Assembly (NCBI GenBank): GCA_025201845.1
Contig: MU604031.1
Coordinates: 1 to 60,071, forward strand
Length of the DNA: 60,071 nucleotides
Direction of reading: 5' to 3'
From: Martensiomyces pterosporus
Lineage: Eukaryota > Kickxellomycota > Kickxellomycetes > Kickxellales > Kickxellaceae
The notes below the pieces were generated by a model. The model was not told the DNA's origin, made no database searches, and saw only the letters and a list, made by a program, of their open reading frames with translations. Of the stretch, positions 32,001 to 44,000 are shown piece after piece (position 1 is the first letter of the stretch; every line of letters starts with the position of its first letter). The position numbers and the translations under genes were made by a program.

Positions 32001-34879
32001 TTATCTCGTCCATGACTGGAGTGAGGATCGGGTCGAGGAACTCGCGCGTCAGGTTATCGATGCATAGCTCAAGCGTGCGCAGCCCCTGGCTCACAAGCTC
32101 AGGCCCTGACTCTAGCGCAAATACCAGCGGCTTCATCAGCAGCGACAGGTAGGGGAGAAGCACACTTAGCCGCACAGGCACTGTGAGGCATATCTCCACA
32201 AACAGCTCCTGCATAGGAGACGCGTGCTTCGCGAAGCCCAGGGCGCCGTTGAGCGTCTCAAGCAGGTTCTGCAGGACGGGGAAGACCTCCTTGTACAGCG
32301 ACTCGTACCTTCCGCCGCCGATGCTACGGAACAGCGCGCGCAGAAGCAAAAAGTAGTTCTCGGGTCGCTTGGCGGTCTTTGAGATGGTCAGCGCCGAGTT
32401 GATGATGGTTTGCACGTATGGCTGCAGAACCGGCTCATTGGCTTCTGGGAAGAACGTCAGGGCCAAGAAGGCGATCTTGAACAGGTGCAGCATCGTGCTG
32501 GTTAGGGCCTCGTCGTCTGAGCCCAGCAGCTCCAAGCGGCCGCACAAAAAGCGAAGCATGATAGACATGAACGCGGGCGATGTAGGTTCGCAAGCGACAA
32601 ACACTTGAACGCTGGCAATCGCAGCACAGTGCTCGATCATGGACTCGAAAGCGTACTCGAACTGAGACGTGAACAGCTCGTGGAAAACGGCTGGGTCGAG
32701 CGAGACGAACAGATTCGCAAAGTGCTCAATCTGCTCCTTGCCCTCGCGATCGATGAGCTTTATCTGCGCCTCGCGTGACAATGCATGTGGTGCGGGTTTT
32801 GCAGCTGGCCCCGATGCAGCCGATTTAGCGCTGGCATCGTTAGCAGCCCCGTTGCTGCTGCTGCTGCTGCTGCTGGGTCTGCTATTGCTAGCGGCAGCAT
32901 GCTCGTTTTTGATCCTCTCAACGTCATGTATGCGGCAGGCGCGCAGCCCTTCGCGGAATAGAGACGACAGCAGATCCAGCTCAAACCCAACCAACTCGCT
33001 CTCCCTGCTCGAAACAAGCGACGTAGCTACATCTGCACTGCCATTTGCCTCTGCAGGCGTAGCCTTCTCTGCCTCGCTCGTAATGGCCTGGGCGCGCGGG
33101 CCCATTCCCAGAGCAAGCATCGAGTCGCATCGTTTCAACGCGTATATGACATTTTTGCAGCCAGTGACCAAGCTACGAAGCAGGAACCGAAGCTCCTTTG
33201 CCTTTTCGCCCTGTTCGAAGGCACTGGTACGAATGAGCTCAGCTGGCCCGTAGAGCACCTCTTCGGAGTGCGTGCCGCCGTCCTTGATGTCCTTGATTGC
33301 TGCAGAAGCCTGGCAGCCAATGGCCGAGAATGACGCGACAAACGTCTTCAGGATGGAGAGGAGCAGGACCCTGCCGTGCGTTTTATCAGGGATGTGCATG
33401 ATGCACTCGGTGATGTTGTGCAGCAGCTTGGCGCACATCGTGTGGACTCCAGAGCTGAGCGACTGGTCGTGCATGCAGCCAGCGTAGAAGGCAACCATCT
33501 TTGTGAGCTGGCTAGGCGAGAGGTCCGCGCGGATATGGTGCATAAGGTCAGCCAGCATGCTGAAAGCAAACGGCTTTAGGATGCACTGGCTAGCCAGGCC
33601 AGAGCCAACGAGGACCTGCATATCCAGAAACCTGTCTGCGATCGGAACGAATGCCTTGCGGATCTCAGTGGAGACGATGTGGCGCGTGGCAATCAGCATC
33701 TCCTTGCGGGTGGCAGTCGCCTCGGCGGGGCATACACACAGCAGCTGCAGTGTGAGCTGTGCGATGCGGTCCTGGTTGGGCAGCAGCAGACCAGTGAATC
33801 CGCGTGCAAAGAACGCCAGGAATGAGAGCGTCTTTGACTGTGCGGTGATTAGATCGGCATGGGAGTTCCGCCAGTGATGCTGCATGGCTGCCATAGCGCC
33901 CGAGCCATGCTGCTGCTGCGACGACTCGTGGGCTAGTGTGGCCTTGGGGTTTAGCTCGAGCATGTGCAGGATGAGCGGCAGAATGTTTGATACGAATGGG
34001 TCGGCGTACCTGCGGTTCGCCTGAATGATTGACACAACGATGATCGGGATCTCAGTCAAGACCTTGAAAGAAGATGTGGCTTTGTTCAGGTTCTTCATAG
34101 CAACGTCGCCAAGATCAGGCCCCGGGGACATGGCGCTTGGAGACATGAGACTGACGTTTGGAGTAGACAGCGATGAGGACGTCTCCATGCTCTCCATGGC
34201 CTTGAGCATCTGGTCTGCATCGCGGTAGATGTCCACTGCAAGCTCCAGGAATGGCGCAGCGATGCTCTCGAGCGATGCGCGGTACAGTCGGTGCAGCTCA
34301 TATATTATTTTAAGACAGACGACTGCGTTTTCCTCGTTCTCGTTCTTCACAAGCGACAGCAGTGCCGTTACCACCTCGAGCACAATCGGCCTGAATACCT
34401 CGCTATGCGGAATGCGCTGAATAATCTCAAGCAGCGTCGCGCGTAGCTTCTACAGCAAACGCCACAAGTAGCGGGGAGAGAGGACCAAGTGTGGGTCAAC
34501 ACATCTATCGTCACATACCAGGCACACACAAACACACTCACTCATGCACATACGCGTTGGTGGCTCAGCACAGTAGCAGCTAGGCAGCAGCTAGGCAGCA
34601 ACTAGGCAGCAACTAGGCAGCAGCTAGGCAGCAGCGTGCTCGTAGCGTGGAGCTGCTACAACATACCTGCTCTGGCGCTGAACTCAGAAACACTGGCGGA
34701 TTTTTGATGAGGAGATCGCGGATAACCGGCCACAGAATAGCCACAAAGCGCGCATAGTCCTGGGACTGGAAGAACTCCAGAGACTCGCACAGCTCAAGCG
34801 CGATCGTGTACTTGAGCTTGGCGTCCAGCTTCTCGTCGCGCAGACGCGTCGCATAGATGTCAAAGTTAGTGATGGCCAT
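21802..34879 (-). CDS. tra1: Tra1/TRRAP, SAGA and NuA4 activator-binding subunit
   Basis: Tra1 is the giant PIKK-family pseudokinase that docks transcription activators onto the SAGA and NuA4 acetyltransferase complexes. A 71-codon exon (34879-34667) joins in phase to one uninterrupted exon, 34449-21802, for 4286 residues; yeast Tra1 has 3744 and human TRRAP 3859. The N-terminus matches Tra1 (IYATRLRDEKLDAKLKYTIA, PPVFLSSAPEQ). HEAT repeats fill most of the protein, followed by the FAT region, the pseudokinase near residue 3900 (DVEVPGQYLKL) and a FATC end MDFLWMPWL. The catalytic motifs of active PIKKs are not seen. The extra length is mostly disordered inserts: an acidic Ala/Ser/Glu-rich block at about residues 1290-1480, a polyserine run, and an Asp/Met repeat (VDMETDMDVDMD) near 2920. 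It is divergent from pan3. Confidence 0.96.
34577..34635. repeat. 11-bp minisatellite in tra1 intron 1
   Basis: Five tandem copies of CAGCTAGGCAG or its variant CAACTAGGCAG (34577, 34588, 34599, 34610, 34621) plus a partial copy, starting about 30 bases inside the 217-base intron. On the transcribed strand each copy reads CTGCCTAGCTG or CTGCCTAGTTG and so contains a TAG. Confidence 0.85.
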
Positions 34880-35452
34880 GCTGAAAGAGACCCTCCTTCT
34901 CAGGGCGCCCTTGCTGTCAAGCCGTTTGTCTGGAAAGCGGAATGCAAAAGGCAGGCAAGTATGCGTGGTTTCTTTGGTGTCGAATGAACAGCGGCAAATC
35001 GCAGCAATAAATAAGACGAGAAAAGAAAGGAAAAAAGGAGTGTGAATTGAGACGCGTGCAAGCGAGGAGCCTTTGAAAGAAAATGGTGCCAAGGGAGGAG
35101 AAAGGCGCGAAAGCCGTGTGCGGGCGGTCTCTAGCCAGTGGCTGGGTCGCGGGCGGTCCTTCAGAAGAAGGGGAAGGAGGGGAAGAAAGGTGGGGGCGAG
35201 CCTTGGTGTTTTTTTTCTGGCGGTGGGTCGCCGGGGCCATGCCGCCAATTCCAAACCGTGTCCCACAACACCAGACAAAATGCACGTGATGGGCAGCTCG
35301 AGAAGCGGGAGCAGTGGGCTGCTGCCCTTTGCCTCCTGCAAGATTCGCTGCGCTGGCTCCTTCCTCTTTCTCCTCTCTTTGCCTCTGCTTCTGCCTCCCT
35401 TTCCTTTCACCTCCAATTACCCAGCAGGGCTGCTTGAAGCTATCCGGACGCC
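34880..35452. promoter_or_regulatory. divergent promoter region tra1 / pan3
   Basis: 573 bases between the opposed starts. Purine-rich on the left, pyrimidine-rich (CT tracts) just before the pan3 start. A CCAAT-like element GCCGCCAATTCC lies at about 35239-35250. No zinc-finger exon for pan3 is visible here. Confidence 0.5.
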
Positions 35453-37324
35453 ATGTCAACTGGTGAGAGCGCAGGGCGTGAGAAGACCGCGGCAGCCGCT
35501 AGCTCGTCGGCTGCAGCTGTGAATAACTCGAGCGAGGTGAGGCCAAATGCAACGAGCAATGTAGGGAGACCGGGCCATTCCTCTGGCAGTCGCTGCTACC
35601 CGCATGCGTTTTTCTCTTTGGCCCTTCTGTGTGGCTGCAATGGCGTGGCACTGCGATTAATTTCACCGCTGGGCACCTGCTGATTCTGCACATGTGCTGC
35701 TTGTATATCTCTTGCGCTGTTTGGATATGTGCACCGCGACCACTAGAAGGTTGGCTCGCCATTGATCAGAAGCCAAACGCCAGTGAAGCTCAGCGCGTCA
35801 TCGCCAGCATTCCAGCCCTCGTCAGCCAAAAAGCGCACTGTTGGTGAGCCTGTTAGCCGTCTGAAGCCTGCGCCTGCGTTTTCACCCCGCCAGCAGCAGC
35901 AACAACAACAGCAGCAGCAGCAACAACAAAAGCAGCAGCAAGAGCACGCCTCGCCTATACAGCTCGCGGCAGCAATCTCAAGCCTTGAAGTAGCCCCTAC
36001 TGCACCCGCTGTGCAGAACGATGCTGTTAACCAGGATTTCTATATGGAGTTTCCAAGGTCGGCAAACCAAATCCCGCATATGCAACCGATCAGCCACTTT
36101 GCCATCGATGAGCACCTGAGACGCGAGCTGGTCAACGAGATCCACGCAGCAGCGTTTGTGCAGGAATCGGATCTCCCGTTCCAAGTCCACAACTACTACT
36201 CACTGAGCCCGCTATGCGATCCCCAGCAGCCACGATCTGTGTCGCAGCCCGCTCAGTCACAAGCAATCAAAGCGCAGTCGATTTTGGACGGCAGACAGTA
36301 CTGCTTGCGCCGCATTCCAGCATTTCGACCTGCAGATGAATCATCGCTCAGCTCGATCGACAAGTGGAAGCTGATCAAGCACCCAAACGTTGTGCAGGTC
36401 TACGAGGCATTCACGACGAGGGCGTTTGGCGATAGCTCTCTTGTCGTTGTCTACGACCTAAAGCCCATGTCGGTGTCGCTGAGGAGAAAACTGCTCGACA
36501 CGCGGACGCCCGTGTCGGAAGACCTTCTGTGGAGCATGGTTCTGCAAATCGCATCGGCGCTCAAGGCGATTCATAGCGCCGGTCTCAACGTGCACATGCT
36601 GAGTGCATCTACTGTCCTTCTCTCGCCAAGCAACCGTGTTTATCTTGGCTCGTGCGGGATGGGCGACATGCTCATTCCCGACAGCAGCTACAACGCTGAT
36701 ATCGCGCAGCAGGAGGAGCTGCGCTCAATCGGCCATCTGCTGGGCCTGCTGCTCGGCAGCAGCCCCGAAAACATTGTGTCGGTGCAAGGGCAGCCGCCAG
36801 TCGTCGTGCCTGGCCCGAGCTTCTCCACTGACTTTAAGCAGCTGTTCAGCTACCTCAACGGCAGGCTAACCCCTGTGGTTGCCATCGACGACATCCTCCG
36901 CCTTGCCGGGCCGCGCATGTTTGCTGAGCTGGATGGCGCGAGACGCGAGGCCGACCTGCTGCACGATAGCCTGGCTCTCGAGATGTCGAACAGCCGGCTT
37001 GTTCGGCTCATGTGCAAGATAAACTTCATCACCGAGCGCCCGGAGCATGCAATGGACCCGGAGTGGTCGGAGACGGGCGACTGCTACCTGATCAAGCTCT
37101 TCCGCGACTACGTCTTCCACCTGGTCAACGACGACGGCAGGCCTGTTCTCGACATGGCGCACGTCATCGGCAACCTGAACAAGCTTGATGCCGAGTCGAC
37201 AGAAAAGATCATGCTCATGTCCCGCGACGAGCAGTCGTGCCTGGTCGTCTCCTATGGCGAGATCAAGCGCTGCATCGACGATGCACACAAGGAGCTGCTC
37301 TCGGCAAGCAAGGTGTGGAAGTAG
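35453..37324 (+). CDS. pan3: Pan3, poly(A) nuclease complex regulatory subunit
   Basis: Pan3 recruits the Pan2 exonuclease to poly(A)-binding protein for the first phase of mRNA deadenylation. Exons 35453-35536 and 35747-37324 join in phase, 553 residues. After an Ala/Ser-rich start and a glutamine run (about 78-98), the conserved part begins FYMEFPRSANQIPHMQPISHF. The pseudokinase follows (YCLRRIPAFRP, WKLIKHPNVVQVYEAF); the HRD position reads VHMLSAST and the DFG position GSCG, so it cannot be a normal kinase. Coiled coil and C-terminal knob close the protein (EWSETGDCYLIKLFRDYVFH, SYGEIKRCIDDAHKELL). The N-terminal CCCH finger and PAM2 motif usual in Pan3 are not seen; they may be lost or sit in an upstream exon I could not find. 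Confidence 0.94.
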
Positions 37325-37718
37325 CCTGCCTCGTTTTCTTTTGCATCTCCTGATTTCTCCCGACTCGAGCCAGCTCAGCACGCTGCGTGGCTCGCGCAAA
37401 CAAAACCCTAAGCGTAAACAGAGCCGAGGACGCACATGCGTGTATTGGGCGCTTTAAGGGGGGCAAACCGAAAAACTTTTGAAAGTGCTGTTTAGCGTAG
37501 CGACGCTTCTCTCCCCCTTGTCTGCTCTCGCACTCAGCCAGCCCCGTCTTTCTCCCTCCCTTTGTACCTTTAACCACGCTTTTCCACAGCTTCCGAGAGC
37601 ACTTGGCTTTTCCGTCTTTATTTACATTACTATTATCCGCCGCTCTCTCTTCTTGCTCCCTAACAAGCGCCTTCTAGCTGCTTACGCATTTGTTGATAAA
37701 GAAACACCAAGCAGAAAA
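37325..37718. promoter_or_regulatory. pan3 terminator / kap95 promoter region
   Basis: 394 bases between tandem genes. The part before the kap95 start is strongly pyrimidine-rich (CTTCTCTCCCCC near 37505, then CT/TTC tracts to about 37675), a common layout upstream of highly expressed fungal genes. Confidence 0.5.
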
Positions 37719-40700
37719 ATGAGCTTTGCAGAGATTCTTGCTGGCACTCTCTCGCCAGATGCCAGCATTCGCGAGCAGGCCACCAGAGCCTTGGAGAGCG
37801 CGGAGAACGAAAACTTTGTACGTGCACTTTATATATATCTGCTTTTCGACTGCGCGCACTTGGCAGCCCTGTGCATTCTGCTTGTGAAGATTTTGTGCAT
37901 TTTCGACATTCCGCTAATCAGCAGTGCCACTTGTTTTCGTTCTGCACTGGATATAGCCCCAGTACCTCCTCTCGCTCACCCAGGAGCTCGCAAACGAGAG
38001 TAGCCAGGCGTCCGTCCGCTCAGCTGCTGGCATTGCCCTGAAGAATGCACTCGTTGCGAAGGTATGTATTTTGAATTCGCGTATTTTGAATTACTCCGCC
38101 GTGCAGCTGCTCGCCTGGCTGCTGCAGAGCTGCGGCTATTGTCCGGCCTGCTGTCTTTTGTTGGCCATTGGGGACAGGCATTATTATGAAGGGACGCTTG
38201 TTGCTTGCGAGCGCGAGCCTTGTTTATCGAGACAAGCAGAGCGCACTCATAGAGCAATCTGTGCGGTGCTTTGTTGCCAGCAGTGCCCTACAGCGCCATC
38301 ATTGCCACACGCTAAATGCCAGCGCCGCCCTCTGCCGTGCTCGCATGCCTCTCCCTTTCCTTCCTCTGGGCCTTTAGGATGTCGCTCGCCAGGAACAGTA
38401 TGCCCAAAGGTGGCTCCAAGTCGATGAGAGCACACGCAGCCAAATCAAGCAAGGCGCCCTTGTTACCTTGGGCTCGGAGAACCGCCAGGCAACCACAGCA
38501 GCGGCTCAGACGATTGCCGCCATCACTGCGATCGAGCTCCCCAAGGGCCAGTGGCTCGATGCTATCACCACCCTGCTCCAAAACGTGTCCACAACCAACT
38601 CGAGCCTGAAGATCGCCAGCCTGCAAACCATTGGGTTCATCTGCGAGGCCATCGACCCCGAGATTCTTGCCACCCAGAGCAACCCCATTCTGACTGCGGT
38701 CATTCAGGGCGCCAACTCCGAGGAGCCCAACCAGGAGGTCCGCTTGGCCGCCGTCACAGCCCTCTACAACTCGCTCGAGTTTGTCCGCCAAAACTTTGAG
38801 AACGAGGGCGAGCGCAACGTGATCATGCAGACTGTCTGCGAGGCCACCCAGAGCCCCAGCGTCAACGTCCAGGTCGCTGCCTTTGAGTGCCTGGTGCGTA
38901 TCATGCAGCTGTACTACGACAAGATGAAGTTCTACATGGAGAAGGCACTGTACGGCCTCACCGTCATCGGCATGAAGCACGAGGAGGAGAAGATCGCCCT
39001 GCAGGCCATCGAGTTCTGGTCCACTGTGTGCGACGAGGAGATTGAGCTCCAGATCGAGGAGGCCGAGGCTCAGGAGCTGGGGCAGCAGTTTGAGCGCGAG
39101 AACTATCTGTTCGCCAAGACCGCGCTGCCGCAGATACTCCCCACTCTGCTCTTCTTGCTGACCAAGCAGGACGAGGACGCTGACGAGGACGAGTGGAATG
39201 TGTCGATGGCTGCTGCCACCTGCCTCTCCCTGCTCGCGCAGACCGTTGAGAACGACATTGTCGCTCCTGTCATCCCGTTCGTCGAGCAGAACATCAGGAA
39301 CCCCGACTGGCACTTCCGCGAGGCTGCCATCATGTCGTTCGGCTCAATCCTTGAGGGACCCGAGCCCAGCGTTCTCACTCCCCTTGTTTCTCAGGCGCTT
39401 CCTGTGCTTATCGAGATGGTCAAGGACCAGGTGATCCAGGTCAAGGACTCGGCTGCCTGGACTCTGGGCCGCGTGTGCGATCTCCTGATTGAGTGCATCC
39501 AGCTGGACGTGCATCTCCACAACCTCATCAGCGCGCTTGTCAGCGGCCTCGAGGACAGCCCGCGCATCGTGTCCAACTGCTGCTGGGCCATCATGAACCT
39601 GACCGAGCAGCTCGGCGGCAACGAGGCAGAGACGTACCCCCTGTCCCAGTACTTTGAGGGCATCGTCACCACCCTCATGCGCATCACCGAGAGCAACGTC
39701 AACGAGAACAACTCGCGCACCTCTGCGTACGAGACCATGGCCACGCTTGCCAGCACCGGCCCCAAGGACACGATCCAGACCATCGGCAAGCTTGGCATCG
39801 CCATCCTCGACAGGCTCGACACCACCATTGCCAACGCCAACCAGGCTGTGGGCATGGACGACCGTCTTGCTCTCGGCGAGCTGCAGTCCAACTTGCTCAA
39901 CGTTCTGACCAACGTCACCCGCGCCCTCGGCAAGCAGGTCTCGGAGATCTCCGACCGCATGATGACCAGCGTGCTCCAGCTCCTCAACACCAGCGGCAAG
40001 CAGTCGGCGGTCGCCGAGGATGCATTCCTCCTGGTTGGCTCCCTGATCACCTCCCTCGAATCCGGCTTCTCGCGCTACCTCGAGTCCTTTGCGCCTTTCC
40101 TCAACACCGCGCTGCAAAACCACGAGGAGTACCAGCTGTGCTCTATCTCGGTCGGCCTTATCGGCGACATCTGCCGCAGTCTCGGCCCTGATGCCGTTCC
40201 TTACTGCGACCACTTCATGACCATCCTCCTGCAGGACCTCGAGTCCGACGTTCTGCACCGCGACGTCAAGCCCGGAATCCTCTCCTGCTTTGGCGATATC
40301 GCCCTCGCCATTGGCGGCCGCTTCGAGTCCTACCTCGAAGTGGTCTTCCGCGTGCTTATCTCTGCATGCAACCTGAGCGCCAGCACACAGGCCGTCGACT
40401 ACGACACGATCGACTACAACAACCAGCTGCGCGTGGGCATCTTTGAGGCCTTTGTTGGGATCGTGCAGGGTCTCAAGTCTGATGGCAAGGCGCAGCTGGT
40501 CTTGCCCCAGGTCCAGAGCATCCTGGGATTCATGAGCGTCGTGTTCAATGACCAGAACCGGTCCGAGGATGTCACAAGGGGCATGATTGGCCTCATTGGC
40601 GACTTGGCCGACGCGTTCTCCACCGGCGAGATCCGCGACTACCTGCGGACCGACTGGATCCCTGCCCTCATCAAGGAGGGCCGCGCCAACCGCCGCGGCT

Positions 40701-40759
40701 CTGCCATCCGCGAGGTCGCTCGCTGGACACGCGAGATGGTCAAGCGGGCGTCTGCCTAG
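37719..40759 (+). CDS. kap95: importin subunit beta-1 (Kap95)
   Basis: Importin beta carries importin-alpha/NLS cargo through the nuclear pore and releases it on RanGTP. Three exons, 37719-37817, 37957-38061 and 38378-40759, give 861 residues, the same length as yeast Kap95. HEAT repeats run throughout. The N-terminal repeats (FAEILAGTLSPDASIREQA, VRSAAGIALKNALVAK, WLQVDESTRSQIKQG) and the acidic loop (KQDEDADEDEWNVSMAAATC) that contacts RanGTP and importin alpha are visible, as are DSAAWTLGRVCDL and SNCCWAIMNL. It ends IREVARWTREMVKRASA. Codon use is much more biased to C- and G-ending codons than in neighbours, suggesting high expression. Both early introns end in TAG; the second is 316 bases. 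Convergent with the CLASP gene. Confidence 0.97.
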
Positions 40760-41032
40760 CCAGGCTCCAAGCGTTCGACAAACACCCACCCCCACGTGAT
40801 TCCACGCTAAATGTTTTTTTTTCCTGCTTCTCTTTCTCATAACCCTCTTCTGTCTCTCTTTAAGCCATTGTTTTTAAACACTGCAGGCACTGCAGACGAA
40901 GCCCCAGGGCCTTTGCTAAGCGAAGTGGCATGTTCATTTGTAGAAATAGCATAAAAGCGTATAGTGCTGTTGGCGGCAGCGGCCAGGCCGCTGCGGTGCT
41001 GCCAGAGTAGATGCAGAGTGCGCCTTGCTGCG

Positions 41033-44000
41033 TTAGACGTCGCGCTTTGACAGATAGAAGGTCCACACAAGCCTGCGCAGCTCGGGTCGGCTGAGCTGGC
41101 TGATGTACTTTGCAAGCGGGTTTGCGGATGCAGCGAGCTGGTCCTCGCCCGCACGAAGCAGAAGCTCTTCAAGCTCGGCATCAGGGGCACCCGCCTTCTC
41201 ATGAACAGCAATAATGGGCCCCAGCGCAGCCTTGCGGACTTGGCTACGGGGGTGGACGAAGCATGCTATCGAGTACGGCATGAACCTGTCCATCTCCTGC
41301 TGCGTGATCGTGTCCGGTGACCGCAGCCTCTTCACCACCTCAGCCGCAAGCTCCAGCACCCCCGCCAGAGCATTATCCATCCTAAAAACGCTCATCGGGT
41401 CCAGATCAGCAGCAGTCCTGACCATCGGCTCCGCACAGACAGCATAGCCTGGCTTCTGTGTGCCCAGGCACTGTACTGGAGGCAGCGGGGCTCGTTGGAA
41501 AAAGTCCTCCACCAACGCAAAGCACAGATCGGGGTCCAGGTGCGCGGCCATGTCGTAAAACACATCCTCCGCTGACCCACTCAGAATGGTGCTCTCAAAG
41601 AACCTGTTGCGCAGCACCTCGAGGAGCAGAGGGCGCGCAGTGTCCAAAGTGAAGCACTGCCACTTCCTGCGCACAAGAACCCGCAGCACATCGAAGCAGC
41701 TGTCCTTAGTAAACACTGTGTCCCTGTTCTCCGCTGGGCTCTGGAGCCAGCCCAGACACGCCACCAGCACACGCTCCAAGTACCCGCTCCCGCCCTTATC
41801 CTCACTGAGCCACACGCCTGCCGACTCCTCCTTTGCAAAGCGAGCCAGGCTACGGAAAAGCGCCTCGTCAACGTTGTCGTTAGCCGCAAGACGGCTCAAG
41901 TGCGCCTCGATTTTGCCCAAGCGCTGTGGGGTCTCGGACGGCAATGGCGACTCTGCAGGAGCAGTCTGTCGGAAGACTGGCGGCAGCGGCGGCTCAATCG
42001 GCCCGCTCCAGTACCTTGCTGTTTGTGTACGGGGCGTGGCAAACTGGCTTGCATTCTGGTGCTGGTGCTGCAGCGGCTGCAGCGATGCATAGCTTGTCTG
42101 CCTCGTCTCGCTGGGCGGCGAAGGCGACATTAGCGGCGTTCGATCTGGCGTAGGGAAATGGACTGCCGCCGGCACAGCATCTACGTCCATTGGTGTGGTG
42201 CCCTCACTCTCCTTTGCAAAGCCGCCGCTGGCCTTAGTGGCAGCTGGCTGCTGCTGCTGCCCGTGCTTGTTATCCGCAATACATGCCGGCTGGCTGTTGC
42301 CTATCGGTGTGGCATCAACCTCCATCGAATCAGCCGCTACTGCAGTGGCTTGGCTTTCCTCGGCGCTGTTGGCCGATGTCGTCTCCGCCGCCTCTAATAC
42401 GCTCGCTGCTGCGCCTGCCGTTCCGGGCTTGCTGACCGCTGCCGACGTGCGTGGCGGCATGTCCACCTCGAGCAGCGATGATCCAATGTCCATGTTGCTA
42501 AAGTCAATTAGTCCAAGCGACATGCGCGATTTTGCCGATGCCTTGATGGCCTCGGCATGCGAGTATGTCGGAGGCTGGCTAGAGCAACCACCGCCAGTGG
42601 CTTGGAAGATAATAGAGTCGTCGTCGTCGCCGTTGTCGTCGTCATGTCCACTGCCGTTTTCTTCTTCAGCCTCGGCTACATCCTCCATCCGGTCGCTTTG
42701 TCTACGGTAGCCGAGTCCAGGCGCACGTGGGTCGGCACGGCTGAGCAGCGCCGCATCGGTGGTGCCGCCCGAGTAGTTTGAACGATCGGCCAGCGGCGAT
42801 GCACTGGGGCTATATCCAGCCACTACATTCATCAGACTAGGAATCATTGATTCACGCGAGCTGCCTTGGCTCATCCGTGGCCTAGAAGCACCATGGTGTG
42901 CACCTGAAGGTGGCCTAACAATAGACGCGGCCGACATGGGTCTATCAATATCCTGGGCAGAGCTGTCGCGAGCATATTTTGCCCTGTCCTTGCTTAGAGC
43001 AGTGCGAGTGCCCTCGGGGAAAACCGCCAAAAGCTTCTTGGCGTGGAGTGCCGAAGCCGAGTGGAGCTCCCAAAACAGCTCTCGCGAAACCTCTCTTACT
43101 GCAGGCTGTGCATCCGCCACGCTGTGCCTGATAATGTCGCTAATGCACGCAAAGATATCAGCATTGCGACGGTCGCCAGGGTCAAGGCTGTGGCTGTGGT
43201 GGCGGAGGATCGCTGTGCAGGTAGCCACTACCGCCTGCCGCAAGATCGGGCTCTTGTCTGACACGCGCTGGCGCAACAAATCCACGCCCTTTGGACGTAG
43301 CGGGAAGTGCTGATACACGACCTCTAGCGATCTGACTGCCTTTTGCGCAGCGATCTTCTTTGTTTGCGCACACTGCTTCAGCAGTACATCTGCCATTGTA
43401 TCGAAGAGCGGGCTGGCGTGTGGCCCAAGCCGAGTGGCAATGTCTTCGCAGAGGAGCATCGTGGCGGTGGACAGTGAGGTGCGAAGGCTGTTGACTGCTT
43501 TGAAGACGTCATGCATGCCTTCTCTGAACTGGGAAACCAGGTCATCGCAAAACTCGATGGCTGAATTCCCCCAGACAATCCCGCGGTAAAGGCCGACTGC
43601 TCTTTCACGCTGAATCCAGTTGTCCTCTGACTCGCGTCCACCAAAGAAGCCCACAGTACGCGAAAACTCCGAGGCCAGGCTTTGCCGACTTGGCACATTG
43701 TGCACTTTTACGCCCGAGGGGGTAGCGCGGCTCGGGATAAATGGCTCGCTTAGCCTTGCTACAGACGGCTGCCTCTGAAGAGCCTTGTGTGCATTCAACA
43801 GGTTCGAAGAGCGCCTAGCAGCCAGCTGCGGCTTTGCTGGTGCGTGTGTTGGCGTTGACGCTGATGCTGCTGGCATCGCTGCTGGAGATGCCGACATTGC
43901 TACACGACTGCTGCTGCCGCTTGCTGAGGGAGTCGAAAGCTGAGAGTGCAGCGGCGATGGTTGGTGGCTGATGCGCCCTGGCGACAGTGCGCCGGTGAAC

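Noticed and set aside
34880..35416. leftward open frame extending the tra1 first exon upstream
   Set aside because: The Tra1 family starts close to the MAITNFDIYATRL segment; the upstream extension is unconserved and overlaps the divergent promoter.
39344..40840. 498-codon frame antisense to kap95
   Set aside because: A shadow frame created by the strong codon bias of kap95; Leu/Val/Asp-rich with no domain.
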